Position numbers and translations under genes: made by a program. Of a stretch of 64,000 nucleotides of DNA, positions 23,149-31,499 are shown one piece after another; position 1 is the first letter of the stretch, and the number at the start of each line of letters is the position of its first letter. A model generated the notes under the pieces. It worked only from the letters and a program-made list of their open reading frames with translations, did not search any database and was not told the origin of the DNA. Origin of the DNA: Arthrobacter sp. SLBN-112 (GTDB lineage: Bacteria; Actinomycetota; Actinomycetes; Actinomycetales; Micrococcaceae); contig NZ_VFMU01000001.1 of assembly GCF_006715225.1 (NCBI RefSeq), forward strand, positions 1,116,001 through 1,180,000, in the 5' to 3' direction.

Positions 23149-23898
23149 CTATTCGTCGAAATGCGTGAGCAACGATGCGTTGGGTGACACGGACTCCACC
23201 ACTCCGGCCGCAACGTCCCGGAGCTTGGCATTGCGTGAGCTTGAGGCTTTCCTCAGCACGGTCAGGGCAGCCTCCTGGCTGCACCGGTTCTGTGCCATGA
23301 TGACGCCGACGGCTACATCGATTGCCGTGCGGCCCTTCATTGCTGCTTCCAGGTTGTCCCGCGCCTCCTGCAGCCGGGCCAGCCGCAGCCCCAGCCGGAG
23401 GGTCTTGGACGACTGCTCCGCGAACAGTTCAGCCCTGGCGATATCACTGCCCGCAAAACCATGGATCCGCGAGGCGTAAATGTTCAGCGCCGCGGTGGAA
23501 TCGCCCTCAAGCTGCAAAGGCACAGCGAGGATTGAACCCACGGCATGGTCGGCTACAGCGCGGATGTACTGGGGCCAGCGATGTTCACGGGTCACATCCG
23601 GGACGTGGACGCTGGTCCGGGTCCGCATTGCCGACAGGCCCGGCCCGTCGCCGAAGGCGTACTGCAGTTCGTCCATCGTCCGGGCCCTGGCCGTGCTGCA
23701 GGCCACTGTGACAGGTTTCTTGTGGCGGACCACGCTGAGGTTGCAGAAGATTTCGGCGCCCCTGGGGGACAGGAGGGAAGCGGAAAAGATTGCCAACCCC
23801 TGGAAGAACTCTTCGGCATCAGAGGTTTCCAGCACCATATCCTGCAGCCGCGAGGCGACGCTGTCCTGCAATTCCAGGGGGATGGAGAAAGCGTCCAC
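23149..23898 (-). CDS. GAF and ANTAR domain transcription antiterminator (249 aa)
   Basis: Residues about 15-165 form a GAF sensor domain (FFQGLAIFSASLLSPRGAEI, GDGPGLSAMRTRTSVHVPDVTREHRWPQY, AVGSILAVPLQLEG). Residues about 175-235 form an ANTAR RNA-binding domain (LEAAMKGRTAIDVAVGVIMAQNRCSQEAALTVLRKASSSRN). Such proteins bind paired RNA hairpins and prevent termination when the sensor is triggered. Arthrobacter-type genomes carry many of them. The signal and the target RNAs are unknown. It lies upstream of no partner kinase and appears free-standing. Confidence 0.88.
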   Translation of the reverse strand: MDAFSIPLELQDSVASRLQDMVLETSDAEEFFQGLAIFSASLLSPRGAEIFCNLSVVRHKKPVTVACSTARARTMDELQYAFGDGPGLSAMRTRTSVHVPDVTREHRWPQYIRAVADHAVGSILAVPLQLEGDSTAALNIYASRIHGFAGSDIARAELFAEQSSKTLRLGLRLARLQEARDNLEAAMKGRTAIDVAVGVIMAQNRCSQEAALTVLRKASSSRNAKLRDVAAGVVESVSPNASLLTHFDE

Positions 23899-23994
23899 GG
23901 CACGTCCTTAGGCGGTTCTTCAGCAACTTCCAGGTTGCGTGTGAAGACGCCCACTTCCAAACGTTCAGTTCCACCCTACCTTGCCCACCAACTT

Positions 23995-24231
23995 CTACCG
24001 CCGAAGCTCCAGCGCCCGCTTCTGCCGGGCGGTGATGGACGAGACATAGCCGCAGTTACTGCAGGTAATCCGGAATTTCCGCGACACCGTGAGCACTGGA
24101 ATGAAGAACAGCGTGAACCTGGTGGCCTGCTCCTCCAGGAGATGGTGGACGAAGGCCCCGCAGTTACGGCAGGTTGCCGCCCTCCCGGGGAGTGCCTTGT
24201 GGACGGTCTTGAAACCGAAGAGAAGGAGCAT
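23995..24231 (-). CDS. Zinc-ribbon protein (78 aa)
   Basis: Two Cys-x-x-Cys knuckles (CRNC at about residue 22 and CSNC at about residue 57) flank a hydrophobic segment TLFFIPVLTVSRKF, the layout of the small zinc-ribbon family found widely in actinobacteria. It would bind one zinc ion. Its role is unknown. It is divergent from the diguanylate cyclase, with 145 nt between them, and stands upstream of the ANTAR gene on the same strand. Confidence 0.78.
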   Translation of the reverse strand: MLLLFGFKTVHKALPGRAATCRNCGAFVHHLLEEQATRFTLFFIPVLTVSRKFRITCSNCGYVSSITARQKRALELRR

Positions 24232-24376
24232 GGCATGCCTTTCGTGGTGCCCGTGGTTACCTGCCAGCTTAGGTGGGTTTGAGGAGTGCCGGCGGGGGTA
24301 CGAGGTCTTCTGCGCCGTGTTGGTGGATGCAATACTTGCGTGAGCAACATCGGGGCTTTGGGGGGGCTACTGGCAG

Positions 24377-25528
24377 ATGGTTCTGGATACGGCGACCCTG
24401 CGCATCGCTTTTGGCCTCATGGCCCTTGTCCTGGTGGTCCTCTTCTACTTTTCCGCCTACCGGTTGACGCGCTCGCCATACAGCGCCTGGTGGTGTGGAG
24501 CCCTGCTGTTCTTCCTGTCCGGGTCAGGCTGCTTCCTCCTGGACGGCACACCCCACCAGGTGTGGGCCAACCCGGTGGGGAACACCCTGCTGGTACATGG
24601 TGGTGTTGCCGTGTGGGCCGGGGCGCGCTCCCTGCGGACCGTGCGGCCGCCCAAGTGGGCCTTCACCGGCATTCCGCTGGTTACCCTGGTGGCCTCCCTG
24701 CTGGACCATCCGGCCACCAACACCTGGTCCGGCGGCCCCGTGTTCCTCGCCGCCATGAGCCTGACCATTGGCCTGGCGTCACGTGAGCTCTGGCGCCTTG
24801 AGCCTGGATATTCACGGGTCCGGATTCCCATGGCCGTTGCTGCCGGAGGGCTTAGCGTTTTCTATTTCTTCCGCTGGCTGGCATTCCTGGTGGTGGGCCC
24901 CAATGCGCCACTCTTCGACGCCGTGTTTGGATCCGCCGTCACCACCCTGGTGACCATGGTGCTGCTGGTGGTGGTCTCCTTCAGCATGGCGGCGCTGAGC
25001 ACTGAACAACAGACGCGCGCCCTGCGCGTGGTGGCCAGCCGGGATGACCTCACGGGGCTCCTGAACCGCAAGGCCTTCCTGGACCTGGCCGGGGAGCAAC
25101 TGGCGGACCGCTCCATTACCGGCGGCTCAGGAGCGCTGATCCTGGCCGACCTTGACCACTTCAAAACCGTCAACGACACCTACGGCCATGCCGCCGGAGA
25201 CCTCGCATTGCAGGCGTTCGCTGACGCCTGCGCTGCCACCGTACGCTCCACTGACCTGACCGGGAGGTACGGCGGGGAGGAGTTCGTCATCCTGGTGCCG
25301 GGGGCAAGTGCCGAACGGGCCGAGACGATTGCCGGGGAAATCAGCAGGCGCATGGCCGGGGCGGTTGCGCCGGACGGCATGGAAATGCCCACCGCGAGTT
25401 ACGGCATTTCCACCTACGACGGCCGGGCATTGGATGTTGATGAGCTCATCGCCGCGGCGGATGCAGCCCTGTACAGGGCCAAATCCCTGGGCCGGAACCG
25501 TGCCGCCCATAGCGATGGAGTGCACTAG
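24377..25528 (+). CDS. Membrane-bound GGDEF diguanylate cyclase (383 aa)
   Basis: The N-terminal half (residues about 8-205) holds six or seven hydrophobic segments. The C-terminal half is a GGDEF domain (about residues 220-380) with DDLTGLLNRKAFL, LADLDHFKTVNDTYGHAAGD and the active-site motif RYGGEEFVIL, intact for catalysis (GGEEF). It makes cyclic di-GMP from two GTP. No EAL domain is fused, and no RxxD inhibitory site is clearly present before GGEEF. The ligand sensed by the membrane part is unknown. Confidence 0.9.
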   Translation: MVLDTATLRIAFGLMALVLVVLFYFSAYRLTRSPYSAWWCGALLFFLSGSGCFLLDGTPHQVWANPVGNTLLVHGGVAVWAGARSLRTVRPPKWAFTGIPLVTLVASLLDHPATNTWSGGPVFLAAMSLTIGLASRELWRLEPGYSRVRIPMAVAAGGLSVFYFFRWLAFLVVGPNAPLFDAVFGSAVTTLVTMVLLVVVSFSMAALSTEQQTRALRVVASRDDLTGLLNRKAFLDLAGEQLADRSITGGSGALILADLDHFKTVNDTYGHAAGDLALQAFADACAATVRSTDLTGRYGGEEFVILVPGASAERAETIAGEISRRMAGAVAPDGMEMPTASYGISTYDGRALDVDELIAAADAALYRAKSLGRNRAAHSDGVH

Positions 25529-25561
25529 CTCCACTGCGACGGGCGGCGCGGTTCCGGATGG

Positions 25562-26677
25562 CTACTTGGCCTGAAGGGCGTCTGCCTGCTCGGCCAGGAC
25601 AGTCAGCGCCACGCTTTCCGGCCGCTCAACACTGCTCTGGATGCTCACCGTCATGCCGCTGTGCGCGGCCTTCAGGACAGATTCCATGACCTCCAGGACA
25701 TGGTAGGCCAGGGCACCGCCGGCGCGGGGTTCCTTGCCCTGCGGGGTGGCGGCCAGGTCCGCGATGCCGAACCCGCGTCCGGAATCGACGTACCCTGCCG
25801 AAGCGGGGAGGGTTTCCCAGTCCTCGGCGCCCAGGGAGAACAGCTGGACGTCGCCGTCAAAGTGGTTGGGATCCGGGACCACCAGGGATCCTTGCTCGCC
25901 GTGGATCTCGATGTTTGACGATTTGGACTTCACCGCGTCGAAGCTCATGAACAGCGTGGAGAGTGCGCCGGAAGCATGGACCAGGACTCCGGTCACATGG
26001 GAGTCAATGGTGACCGGCACCTTTTCACCCTGGCGCGGTCCGGAGCCGATGGTCCGTTCATTGCGCGTGTGGCTCGCGGCGCCCATGACCGAAACCACGG
26101 GGCCGAGCAGGGTTACCAGGGCGGTGACGTAGTAGGGGCCCATGTCCAAAAGGGGACCGCCGCCCGGCTGGTAGTAAAAGTCCGGGTTTGGGTGCCAGCG
26201 CTCGTGGCCGGGGGTCACCATGGTGGCCGACGCCGAGATGGGGGCCCCGATCAGGCCATCATCGATGGCTTTGCGGGCGGTCTGGATGCCGGTGCCCAGT
26301 ACAGTGTCCGGAGCACAGCCGACGACGACGCCTGCCTGGCGTGCCGCATCCAGCACCTGGCGTGCCTCCGCAGTTGTGGCGGCCAGCGGCTTTTCGCCGT
26401 ACACGCTCTTGCCCGCCGCGATTGCCTTCAGTGCCACGTCCGCGTGCGCGGCGGGGATGGTCAGGTTCAGGACCAGGTCGACGTCGTCAGCTGCGAGCAG
26501 TTCCTCCACGGAGACAGCGCGGACGCCGTCGTAATCATCCGCCACCGCCTGGGCACGTGCCGGATCCAGGTCCGCTACGGCTACCAGCTGGACCTGGTCC
26601 AGCCGCCGGAAGTTGGTGAGGTACTGCGCGATGATGGCTCCGCAGCCAATGATTCCGACTTTCAACGGCTTGCCCAC
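25562..26677 (-). CDS. Gfo/Idh/MocA-family oxidoreductase (371 aa)
   Basis: The N-terminal Rossmann fold (KVGIIGCGAIIAQYLTNFRRL, then VAVADLDPARAQAVADDY) binds NAD(P). YGEKPLAAT supplies the conserved Lys of the EKP motif, and HPNPDFYYQPGGGPLLDMGPYYVTAL holds the catalytic Asp and Tyr/His region. Such enzymes oxidise or reduce sugars, often at C3. It is the last gene of the ABC-transporter operon and overlaps the ThuA gene by 16 nt. With the second dehydrogenase at 28438 it probably acts on opposite steps of the same pathway (oxidise, cleave, reduce), which is inference. Confidence 0.85.
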   Translation of the reverse strand: MGKPLKVGIIGCGAIIAQYLTNFRRLDQVQLVAVADLDPARAQAVADDYDGVRAVSVEELLAADDVDLVLNLTIPAAHADVALKAIAAGKSVYGEKPLAATTAEARQVLDAARQAGVVVGCAPDTVLGTGIQTARKAIDDGLIGAPISASATMVTPGHERWHPNPDFYYQPGGGPLLDMGPYYVTALVTLLGPVVSVMGAASHTRNERTIGSGPRQGEKVPVTIDSHVTGVLVHASGALSTLFMSFDAVKSKSSNIEIHGEQGSLVVPDPNHFDGDVQLFSLGAEDWETLPASAGYVDSGRGFGIADLAATPQGKEPRAGGALAYHVLEVMESVLKAAHSGMTVSIQSSVERPESVALTVLAEQADALQAK

Positions 26678-27360
26678 AGCAGGCCCCTTTCAATGATGGT
26701 GCGGACGTTCTGGTCCTGGAGGATTTCCACGCGGTGTCCCGGGGTGGCCACGAAGATCCGGCCCTTGCCCCACTGGCGGGTCCAGATGGCAGGTGATGTC
26801 ACTTCGCGGTTCCACGGGTCCCACTCGCGGACTTTTTGGGTGGTGGTGGCCAGGACGTCGATGTAGTCGTCCGAGAGCACCCAGTACTGCTCGGTGACCA
26901 GGTCGAAGTCCTTGAGGCCTTTGGTGATGGGGTGTTCCGCGGCTGCGGGGAGCATGTTCACGGTGTAGGGGACGTAGTTGTCCGACTGCTCGCCGATGCG
27001 CTCGTCCGGGTGCTTGCCGGGGTGGCAGGCGAACTGGCCGCCGATCAGGTGGAGGTAGTCGGAGTTGTTCCGGTAGGAGTCGGCGATTCCGCCGTGCCAG
27101 CCGGCCAGGCCGGTGCCGTTTTCGACGGCGGCGCGCAGCCCCGCGAACTCGTCCTTTTCGATGGTGGTCATGGTCATGCACTGCATGATCAGGTCCACGC
27201 CCGCCATGTATTCGGCGTCCGCGTAGACCTTGGGGGATTCCTCCACGCGGACGTCGTAGCCATTGTCCTTGAGGAAGGGGATGAAGAGCTCGGTGGCCTC
27301 GTAGGGCTGGTGTCCGTCCCAGCCGCCCCGGACCACAAGGGCTGTCTTTTTCTCGGTCAT
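26662..27360 (-). CDS. ThuA-family protein (trehalose utilisation type) (232 aa)
   Basis: This class-I glutamine-amidotransferase-like fold contains TALVVRGGWDGHQPYEATELFIPFLKDNGYDV and GLAGWHGGIADSYRNNSDYLHLIGGQFACHPG in consecutive parts, and ends with WGKGRIFVATPGH. The conserved HGG and HP(G) segments mark the ThuA active site. In rhizobia ThuA and ThuB process trehalose-type disaccharides through 3-keto intermediates. The gene sits between a dehydrogenase and a TIM-barrel isomerase in a sugar ABC operon, the same gene company. The ATG at MTEKK has no equal rival. Confidence 0.85.
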   Translation of the reverse strand: MTEKKTALVVRGGWDGHQPYEATELFIPFLKDNGYDVRVEESPKVYADAEYMAGVDLIMQCMTMTTIEKDEFAGLRAAVENGTGLAGWHGGIADSYRNNSDYLHLIGGQFACHPGKHPDERIGEQSDNYVPYTVNMLPAAAEHPITKGLKDFDLVTEQYWVLSDDYIDVLATTTQKVREWDPWNREVTSPAIWTRQWGKGRIFVATPGHRVEILQDQNVRTIIERGLLWASR

Positions 27361-27398
27361 GAAGTGGTTCCTTAATATGTGGAAAGGTGGCGTAGGTT

Positions 27399-28403
27399 TC
27401 AGCGGCTGGAAAAAGCGGCGTCGAAGGCAGCTGCGGGCGGGGCGATGCGGGCCAGGTCCTGGACCATGGCCAGCGCCTGCGGGGCGCCGATGAGGCGGTC
27501 CATCCCGGCATCCTCCCACTCGATGCTCGTGGGACCCTCGTAGCCGATGGCGTTCAGGGTCCGGAAGATCCTGTTCCACTGGACATCGCCATGTCCGGCA
27601 GTGACGAAATCCCAGCCGCGCCGCGGGTCCGCCCAGGCCAGATGCGAGCCGAGGCGGCCATTGCGGCCGTCGAGCTGGCGGACGGATTCCTTTACATGCA
27701 CGTGGAAGATCCTGTCCGCAAAGTCCTGAAGGAACATCACCGGATCCAGGTCCTGCCAGATGAAGTGCGAGGGATCGAAGTTCAGGCCGAAATTCTCCCT
27801 GTGGCCAATCGCCTCAAGGGTTCGTTTCGCCGTCCAGTAGTCGTAGGCGATTTCGGACGGGTGGACCTCGAGTGCGAACCGGACGCCCACCTCGTCAAAG
27901 ACGTCGAGGATGGGGTTCCAGCGGTCCGCGAAGTCCTGGTATCCGGCGTCGATCATTGCCTGGGACGCCGGCGGGAACATGGCCACCGCCTTCCAGATGG
28001 AGGAACCGGTGAACCCCGTCACGGTCTTGACGCCAAGCCGCGCGGCCGCCCTGGCGGTGTCCTTCATGGCTTCCGCTGCCCGGCGGCGGACTCCTTCAGG
28101 CTCGCCGTTGCCCCAGACCTCCGCTGACAGGATGCCCTGGTGGCGCTCATCGATGGGGTCATCGCACACGGCCTGACCGGTCAGGTGGTTCGCAATGGCG
28201 AAGACCTGGAGGTTGTTCTTCTCGAGGATGTCCAGCCGGCCCTGGAGGTAGTTGTCGTCCTCCGCTGCCCGGCGGGTGTCCAGGTGGTCGCCCCAGCAGG
28301 CGATCTCCAGCCCGTCAAAGCCCCACTCGCCGGCAAGCCGCGCCACCTCTTCAAAAGGCAGGTCGGCCCATTGCCCTGTAAACAACGTGATTGGTCGTGT
28401 CAT
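27399..28403 (-). CDS. Sugar phosphate isomerase/epimerase-family TIM-barrel enzyme (334 aa)
   Basis: This xylose-isomerase-like (AP endonuclease 2) barrel has [15 protein letters not shown] at strand one and two, [15 protein letters not shown] with a metal-ligand Glu and His, [14 protein letters not shown] and FHVHVKES with further Asp/His ligands, and a late Glu in [11 protein letters not shown]. Family members isomerise or epimerise sugars; in glycoside 3-oxidation pathways relatives perform metal-dependent beta-elimination of 3-keto glycosides. The neighbouring dehydrogenases and ThuA favour that role here. The start is at [10 protein letters not shown]. Confidence 0.82.
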   Translation of the reverse strand: MTRPITLFTGQWADLPFEEVARLAGEWGFDGLEIACWGDHLDTRRAAEDDNYLQGRLDILEKNNLQVFAIANHLTGQAVCDDPIDERHQGILSAEVWGNGEPEGVRRRAAEAMKDTARAAARLGVKTVTGFTGSSIWKAVAMFPPASQAMIDAGYQDFADRWNPILDVFDEVGVRFALEVHPSEIAYDYWTAKRTLEAIGHRENFGLNFDPSHFIWQDLDPVMFLQDFADRIFHVHVKESVRQLDGRNGRLGSHLAWADPRRGWDFVTAGHGDVQWNRIFRTLNAIGYEGPTSIEWEDAGMDRLIGAPQALAMVQDLARIAPPAAAFDAAFSSR

Positions 28404-28437
28404 GTGTGTTCCTTGGTCGGTTGAAGCTGGACGTTGC

Positions 28438-29628
28438 TTAGACTTTTTGCCACTGGCTGGAGTTCGCGGCGCTGGACTCCACTGCGGCGAGGACCCGCTG
28501 CACCTGCAAAGCGTCGCCGAAGGACGGCTCCGGCTGGTGGCCTTCGCCGATTGCGGTGACCAGGTCCACCACCTGGTGGGTGAAGCCGTGCTCGTAGCCC
28601 AGGCCGTGGCCGGTGGGCCACCAGTTTCCGACATAGGGGTGCTCGGGCTCGGTGACGAAGATCCGGCGGAAACCGGCGTCAGGGGATTCGGCCGCATCGT
28701 AGAAGGACAGGACGTTCATCTCCTCGAAATCGAAGGCGAGGGAGCCTTTTGTGCCGTTGACCTCCAGCCGCATGGCGTTCTTCCTGCCCAGGGCGTAGCG
28801 CGTCGCCTCAAACACGCCGATGGCACCCGGCGAAGCGCCGCCGTCGAACTTTGCGCTGAAGATGGCCGCATCATCCACGGTGACCTCCCCGCGCGGGGTG
28901 TCGCTGCTGAGGTCACCATGGCCGCCAAGGCCCACCAGGTCGCCGGCCAGCGGACGCTCCCGGACAAAGGTTTCCAGCATCGCGGATACCCCGCTGATGT
29001 ATTGGCCGGTGACCCACTGGGCGGCATCGATGCTGTGGGCTCCGATGTCGCCCAGGGAGCCGGAGCCGGACTTGCTCTTGTCCAGCCGCCAGGTCATGGG
29101 GGCGTTTGCGTCCGAGAGCCAGTCCTGCAGGTACTGCGCCCGCACATGCCGGATCTCTCCCAGCCTGCCCTGGTCCACGAACCGCTTGGCCAGTGCCAGG
29201 GCGGGGGTGCGGCGGTAGCTGAAGCCGCACATGGAGAAGACGCCGTTTTTTGCGGCGGTTTCCGCAGCGAGCGTCATCCGTTCGGCCTCCTCCACGGAGT
29301 TTGCCAGCGGCTTTTCGCACAGTACGTGCTTGCCGGCTTCAAGGGCGGCGATGGCAATCTCGGCATGGGTGTTGCCGGGGGTGCAGATGTCGATGAGGTC
29401 GATGTCGTCACGCTCAAGCAGGCGCCGCCAGTCAGTCTCAACCGACTCCCAGCCCAGTTTGTCTGCCGCCGCGCGAACGCCGTCGGCGTTCCTGCCCGCC
29501 ACCGCGGTGAGCTGTGGCTGCAGCGGCAGGTCGAAGAACCGTGGTGCCGTGCGCCAGGCATGGGAGTGGGCGGCACCCATGAAGGCGTAGCCCACCATTC
29601 CTACGCGCAGGGGTTTGGTCTGTGTCAT
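28438..29628 (-). CDS. Gfo/Idh/MocA-family sugar dehydrogenase (396 aa)
   Basis: The Rossmann part reads [24 protein letters not shown], and the EKP motif lies in [12 protein letters not shown]. The catalytic region is [35 protein letters not shown], then [19 protein letters not shown] with the Asp and His of the active site. The layout is close to the levoglucosan-dehydrogenase type described from Pseudarthrobacter (about 390 aa), an enzyme that oxidises C3 of the pyranose with NAD. Whether this copy uses levoglucosan, a disaccharide or an inositol cannot be read by eye. It directly follows the ABC permease genes. Confidence 0.83.
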   Translation of the reverse strand: MTQTKPLRVGMVGYAFMGAAHSHAWRTAPRFFDLPLQPQLTAVAGRNADGVRAAADKLGWESVETDWRRLLERDDIDLIDICTPGNTHAEIAIAALEAGKHVLCEKPLANSVEEAERMTLAAETAAKNGVFSMCGFSYRRTPALALAKRFVDQGRLGEIRHVRAQYLQDWLSDANAPMTWRLDKSKSGSGSLGDIGAHSIDAAQWVTGQYISGVSAMLETFVRERPLAGDLVGLGGHGDLSSDTPRGEVTVDDAAIFSAKFDGGASPGAIGVFEATRYALGRKNAMRLEVNGTKGSLAFDFEEMNVLSFYDAAESPDAGFRRIFVTEPEHPYVGNWWPTGHGLGYEHGFTHQVVDLVTAIGEGHQPEPSFGDALQVQRVLAAVESSAANSSQWQKV

Positions 29629-29656
29629 CGGTGATCCTTTCTACTTGCTGAAGCCG

Positions 29657-30562
29657 TTACTTGCTGAAGCCGGCCGTCAGGCCTGCGAGCAGCTGGCGGC
29701 GGCCGATGACGTAGAGCACGAGGATGGGCAGGGTGCTCAGCACCACCGAGGCGAGCACGGCGGGGATGTTGACGCTGAACTCTCCCTGGAAGCTCCACAG
29801 GCCCAGGGGCAGGACCCGCAGGCTGGGGCTCTGGGTGAGCACCAGAGGGAGCAGGAAGCCGTTCCATACATGCAGGCCGTTGTAGATGGCGACGGTCACG
29901 ATCGCCGGGCGGGTCAGCGGCAGGGCGAGCCGCCACATGGTCTGCCACTCGCTGCAGCCGTCCAGCCGCATGGACTCGAACAGTTCGTTCGGTACGTCGC
30001 GGATGAAGTTTGACAGGATCAGTACCGTCAGCGGGATGGCAAAGGCAATGGACGGCAGCATCAGCGCGAGCAGGCTGTCATACAGGTTGAGCCGGATGAT
30101 CATCAGGTAGATCGGGATGATCGTCGCCTGCAGCGGGATGGCAAGGCCCATGAGGAACATGCCGTTGACCAGCTTGAGGAATCGTCCGCTGCCGCGGACG
30201 ATGGCGAACGAGGCCATGAAGGAAATCAGCACGGTGGGAATCACGGAACCGAGCGTCACGATGACGCTGTTCATGAAATACGTTGCGAAATCCTTTTCCA
30301 GAACCAGCTGATAGTTCTCCAGTGTCGGTGACGTGGGCACCGCCAGGGGATTCTGGCCAAAGTAGCCGGCCTGGGTCTTCAGGCTGGTGATGACCACGTA
30401 GTAGACCGGCAGGATGATGATCGCCAGCCAGATCCAGCCGCCCAGGCCGCCCGGGATGTTGAGGCGCCTCAGCCGTGAGCCGAGTCCCCGCCTGGGGCTC
30501 GGGGCGTTGGTGGGGGAGCCGGAGGGAGCCCCCGCCGTGCTGCTTTTCAATACGGTGCTCAC
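29657..30562 (-). CDS. Carbohydrate ABC transporter permease, MalG type (301 aa)
   Basis: Six membrane segments are visible. The cytoplasmic EAA loop is ELFESMRLDGCSEWQTMWRLALPLTRPAI (EAA-G pattern with D-G). It is the second permease of a CUT1 sugar importer. The GTG start (VSTVLKSS) comes one nucleotide after the stop of the first permease. The N-terminal cytoplasmic extension of about 35 residues is Pro/Arg/Ser-rich. No ATP-binding gene is in the operon, so a shared MsmK/UgpC-type ATPase must serve it, as is common in actinobacteria. Confidence 0.9.
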   Translation of the reverse strand: MSTVLKSSTAGAPSGSPTNAPSPRRGLGSRLRRLNIPGGLGGWIWLAIIILPVYYVVITSLKTQAGYFGQNPLAVPTSPTLENYQLVLEKDFATYFMNSVIVTLGSVIPTVLISFMASFAIVRGSGRFLKLVNGMFLMGLAIPLQATIIPIYLMIIRLNLYDSLLALMLPSIAFAIPLTVLILSNFIRDVPNELFESMRLDGCSEWQTMWRLALPLTRPAIVTVAIYNGLHVWNGFLLPLVLTQSPSLRVLPLGLWSFQGEFSVNIPAVLASVVLSTLPILVLYVIGRRQLLAGLTAGFSK

Positions 30563-30563
30563 C

Positions 30564-31499
30564 CTACAAACCTTCCAATTGGCTGCCCTGCTTGTCCTTG
30601 CCCCCAAGGCGCTGGAGGAACAAGGCAAGTGCAAGGCCAATGATGACGAGAATGACGGCGATGACGCTGGCCGGGCCCATCAGGTTGGCCCGGAAGCCCC
30701 GGAGGTACATGTCCAGTGCCAGGATCCGTGTGGAGTTTCCCGGGCCGCCGCCGGTGAGGATGAAGATCAGGTCGAAGTACGTCAGCGAGCCGACCACCAT
30801 GAGGGTGGACGAGGTGATGATGGTGTACTTCAGCTGGGGGAGGGTGATGTGGAAGAACTGCTTCACCGTCCCGGCTCCGTCGATTTGCGCGGCTTCGTAG
30901 AGGGACTTCGGGATCTGCCGCACGCCGCCTTGGTAGATGAGGGTGTGGAACGGGACGAACTGCCAGGCGATGACAAAGATGACCAGGCCGACGGCGAGCT
31001 GCGGGACCCCCAGCCAGTCCTGGGCCAGGAAGGGTAACCCCAGGCCGGTGGCCAGGCCGAAGTTGGGATCCAGCAGGGCCTTGAAGGCGATGGCGACAGC
31101 AGCGGATGACAGCAGCAGGGGCAGGAAATACAGCACGGCCAGTGCCGCCCGGTACCGCTGGCTTCCTGCCGTGAAGACACCCAGCAGCAGGCTGATCGGA
31201 GTCTGGACAAGCCAGGAGACGATCATGATCAGGAAGGTCAGGCCCAGGGCGTTATACAGCCCGGGATCCACAAGCACGGAGAACCAGTTGCTCATGCCCG
31301 CCACCCCGATGGCACCGATGCCGTCCCAGCTGGTGAAGCTGAGGATGAGCACACCGGCCAGCGGGATGACGGCGAACACCACGAAGAAGAAGAGTGCAGG
31401 CACTGTCAGCCACGCCAGGGCGGCCCCGCGCTTTTCGGTTTGCTTGGAATCGTTCACCCCGGCGGCGGCCCTGGGGGCAGTGGAAACAGCGTTACTCAT
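30564..31499 (-). CDS. Carbohydrate ABC transporter permease, MalF type (311 aa)
   Basis: A cytoplasmic start of about 30 residues is followed by six membrane segments. The EAA loop is SLYEAAQIDGAGTVKQFFHITLPQL. It is the first permease of the CUT1 importer. It overlaps the binding-protein stop by 4 nt and is followed by the MalG-type permease. The sequence family includes importers for di- and oligosaccharides; specificity is unknown. Confidence 0.9.
   Translation of the reverse strand: MSNAVSTAPRAAAGVNDSKQTEKRGAALAWLTVPALFFFVVFAVIPLAGVLILSFTSWDGIGAIGVAGMSNWFSVLVDPGLYNALGLTFLIMIVSWLVQTPISLLLGVFTAGSQRYRAALAVLYFLPLLLSSAAVAIAFKALLDPNFGLATGLGLPFLAQDWLGVPQLAVGLVIFVIAWQFVPFHTLIYQGGVRQIPKSLYEAAQIDGAGTVKQFFHITLPQLKYTIITSSTLMVVGSLTYFDLIFILTGGGPGNSTRILALDMYLRGFRANLMGPASVIAVILVIIGLALALFLQRLGGKDKQGSQLEGL

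Noticed and set aside
24377..25528. GGDEF protein as a degenerate receptor
   Set aside because: The GGEEF active-site motif and upstream metal Asp (LADLDHFK) are intact, so it should be an active cyclase.
28252..29634. Long plus-strand open frame (460 aa)
   Set aside because: Antisense to the Gfo/Idh/MocA gene, whose motifs are intact; the plus frame has no recognisable domain.
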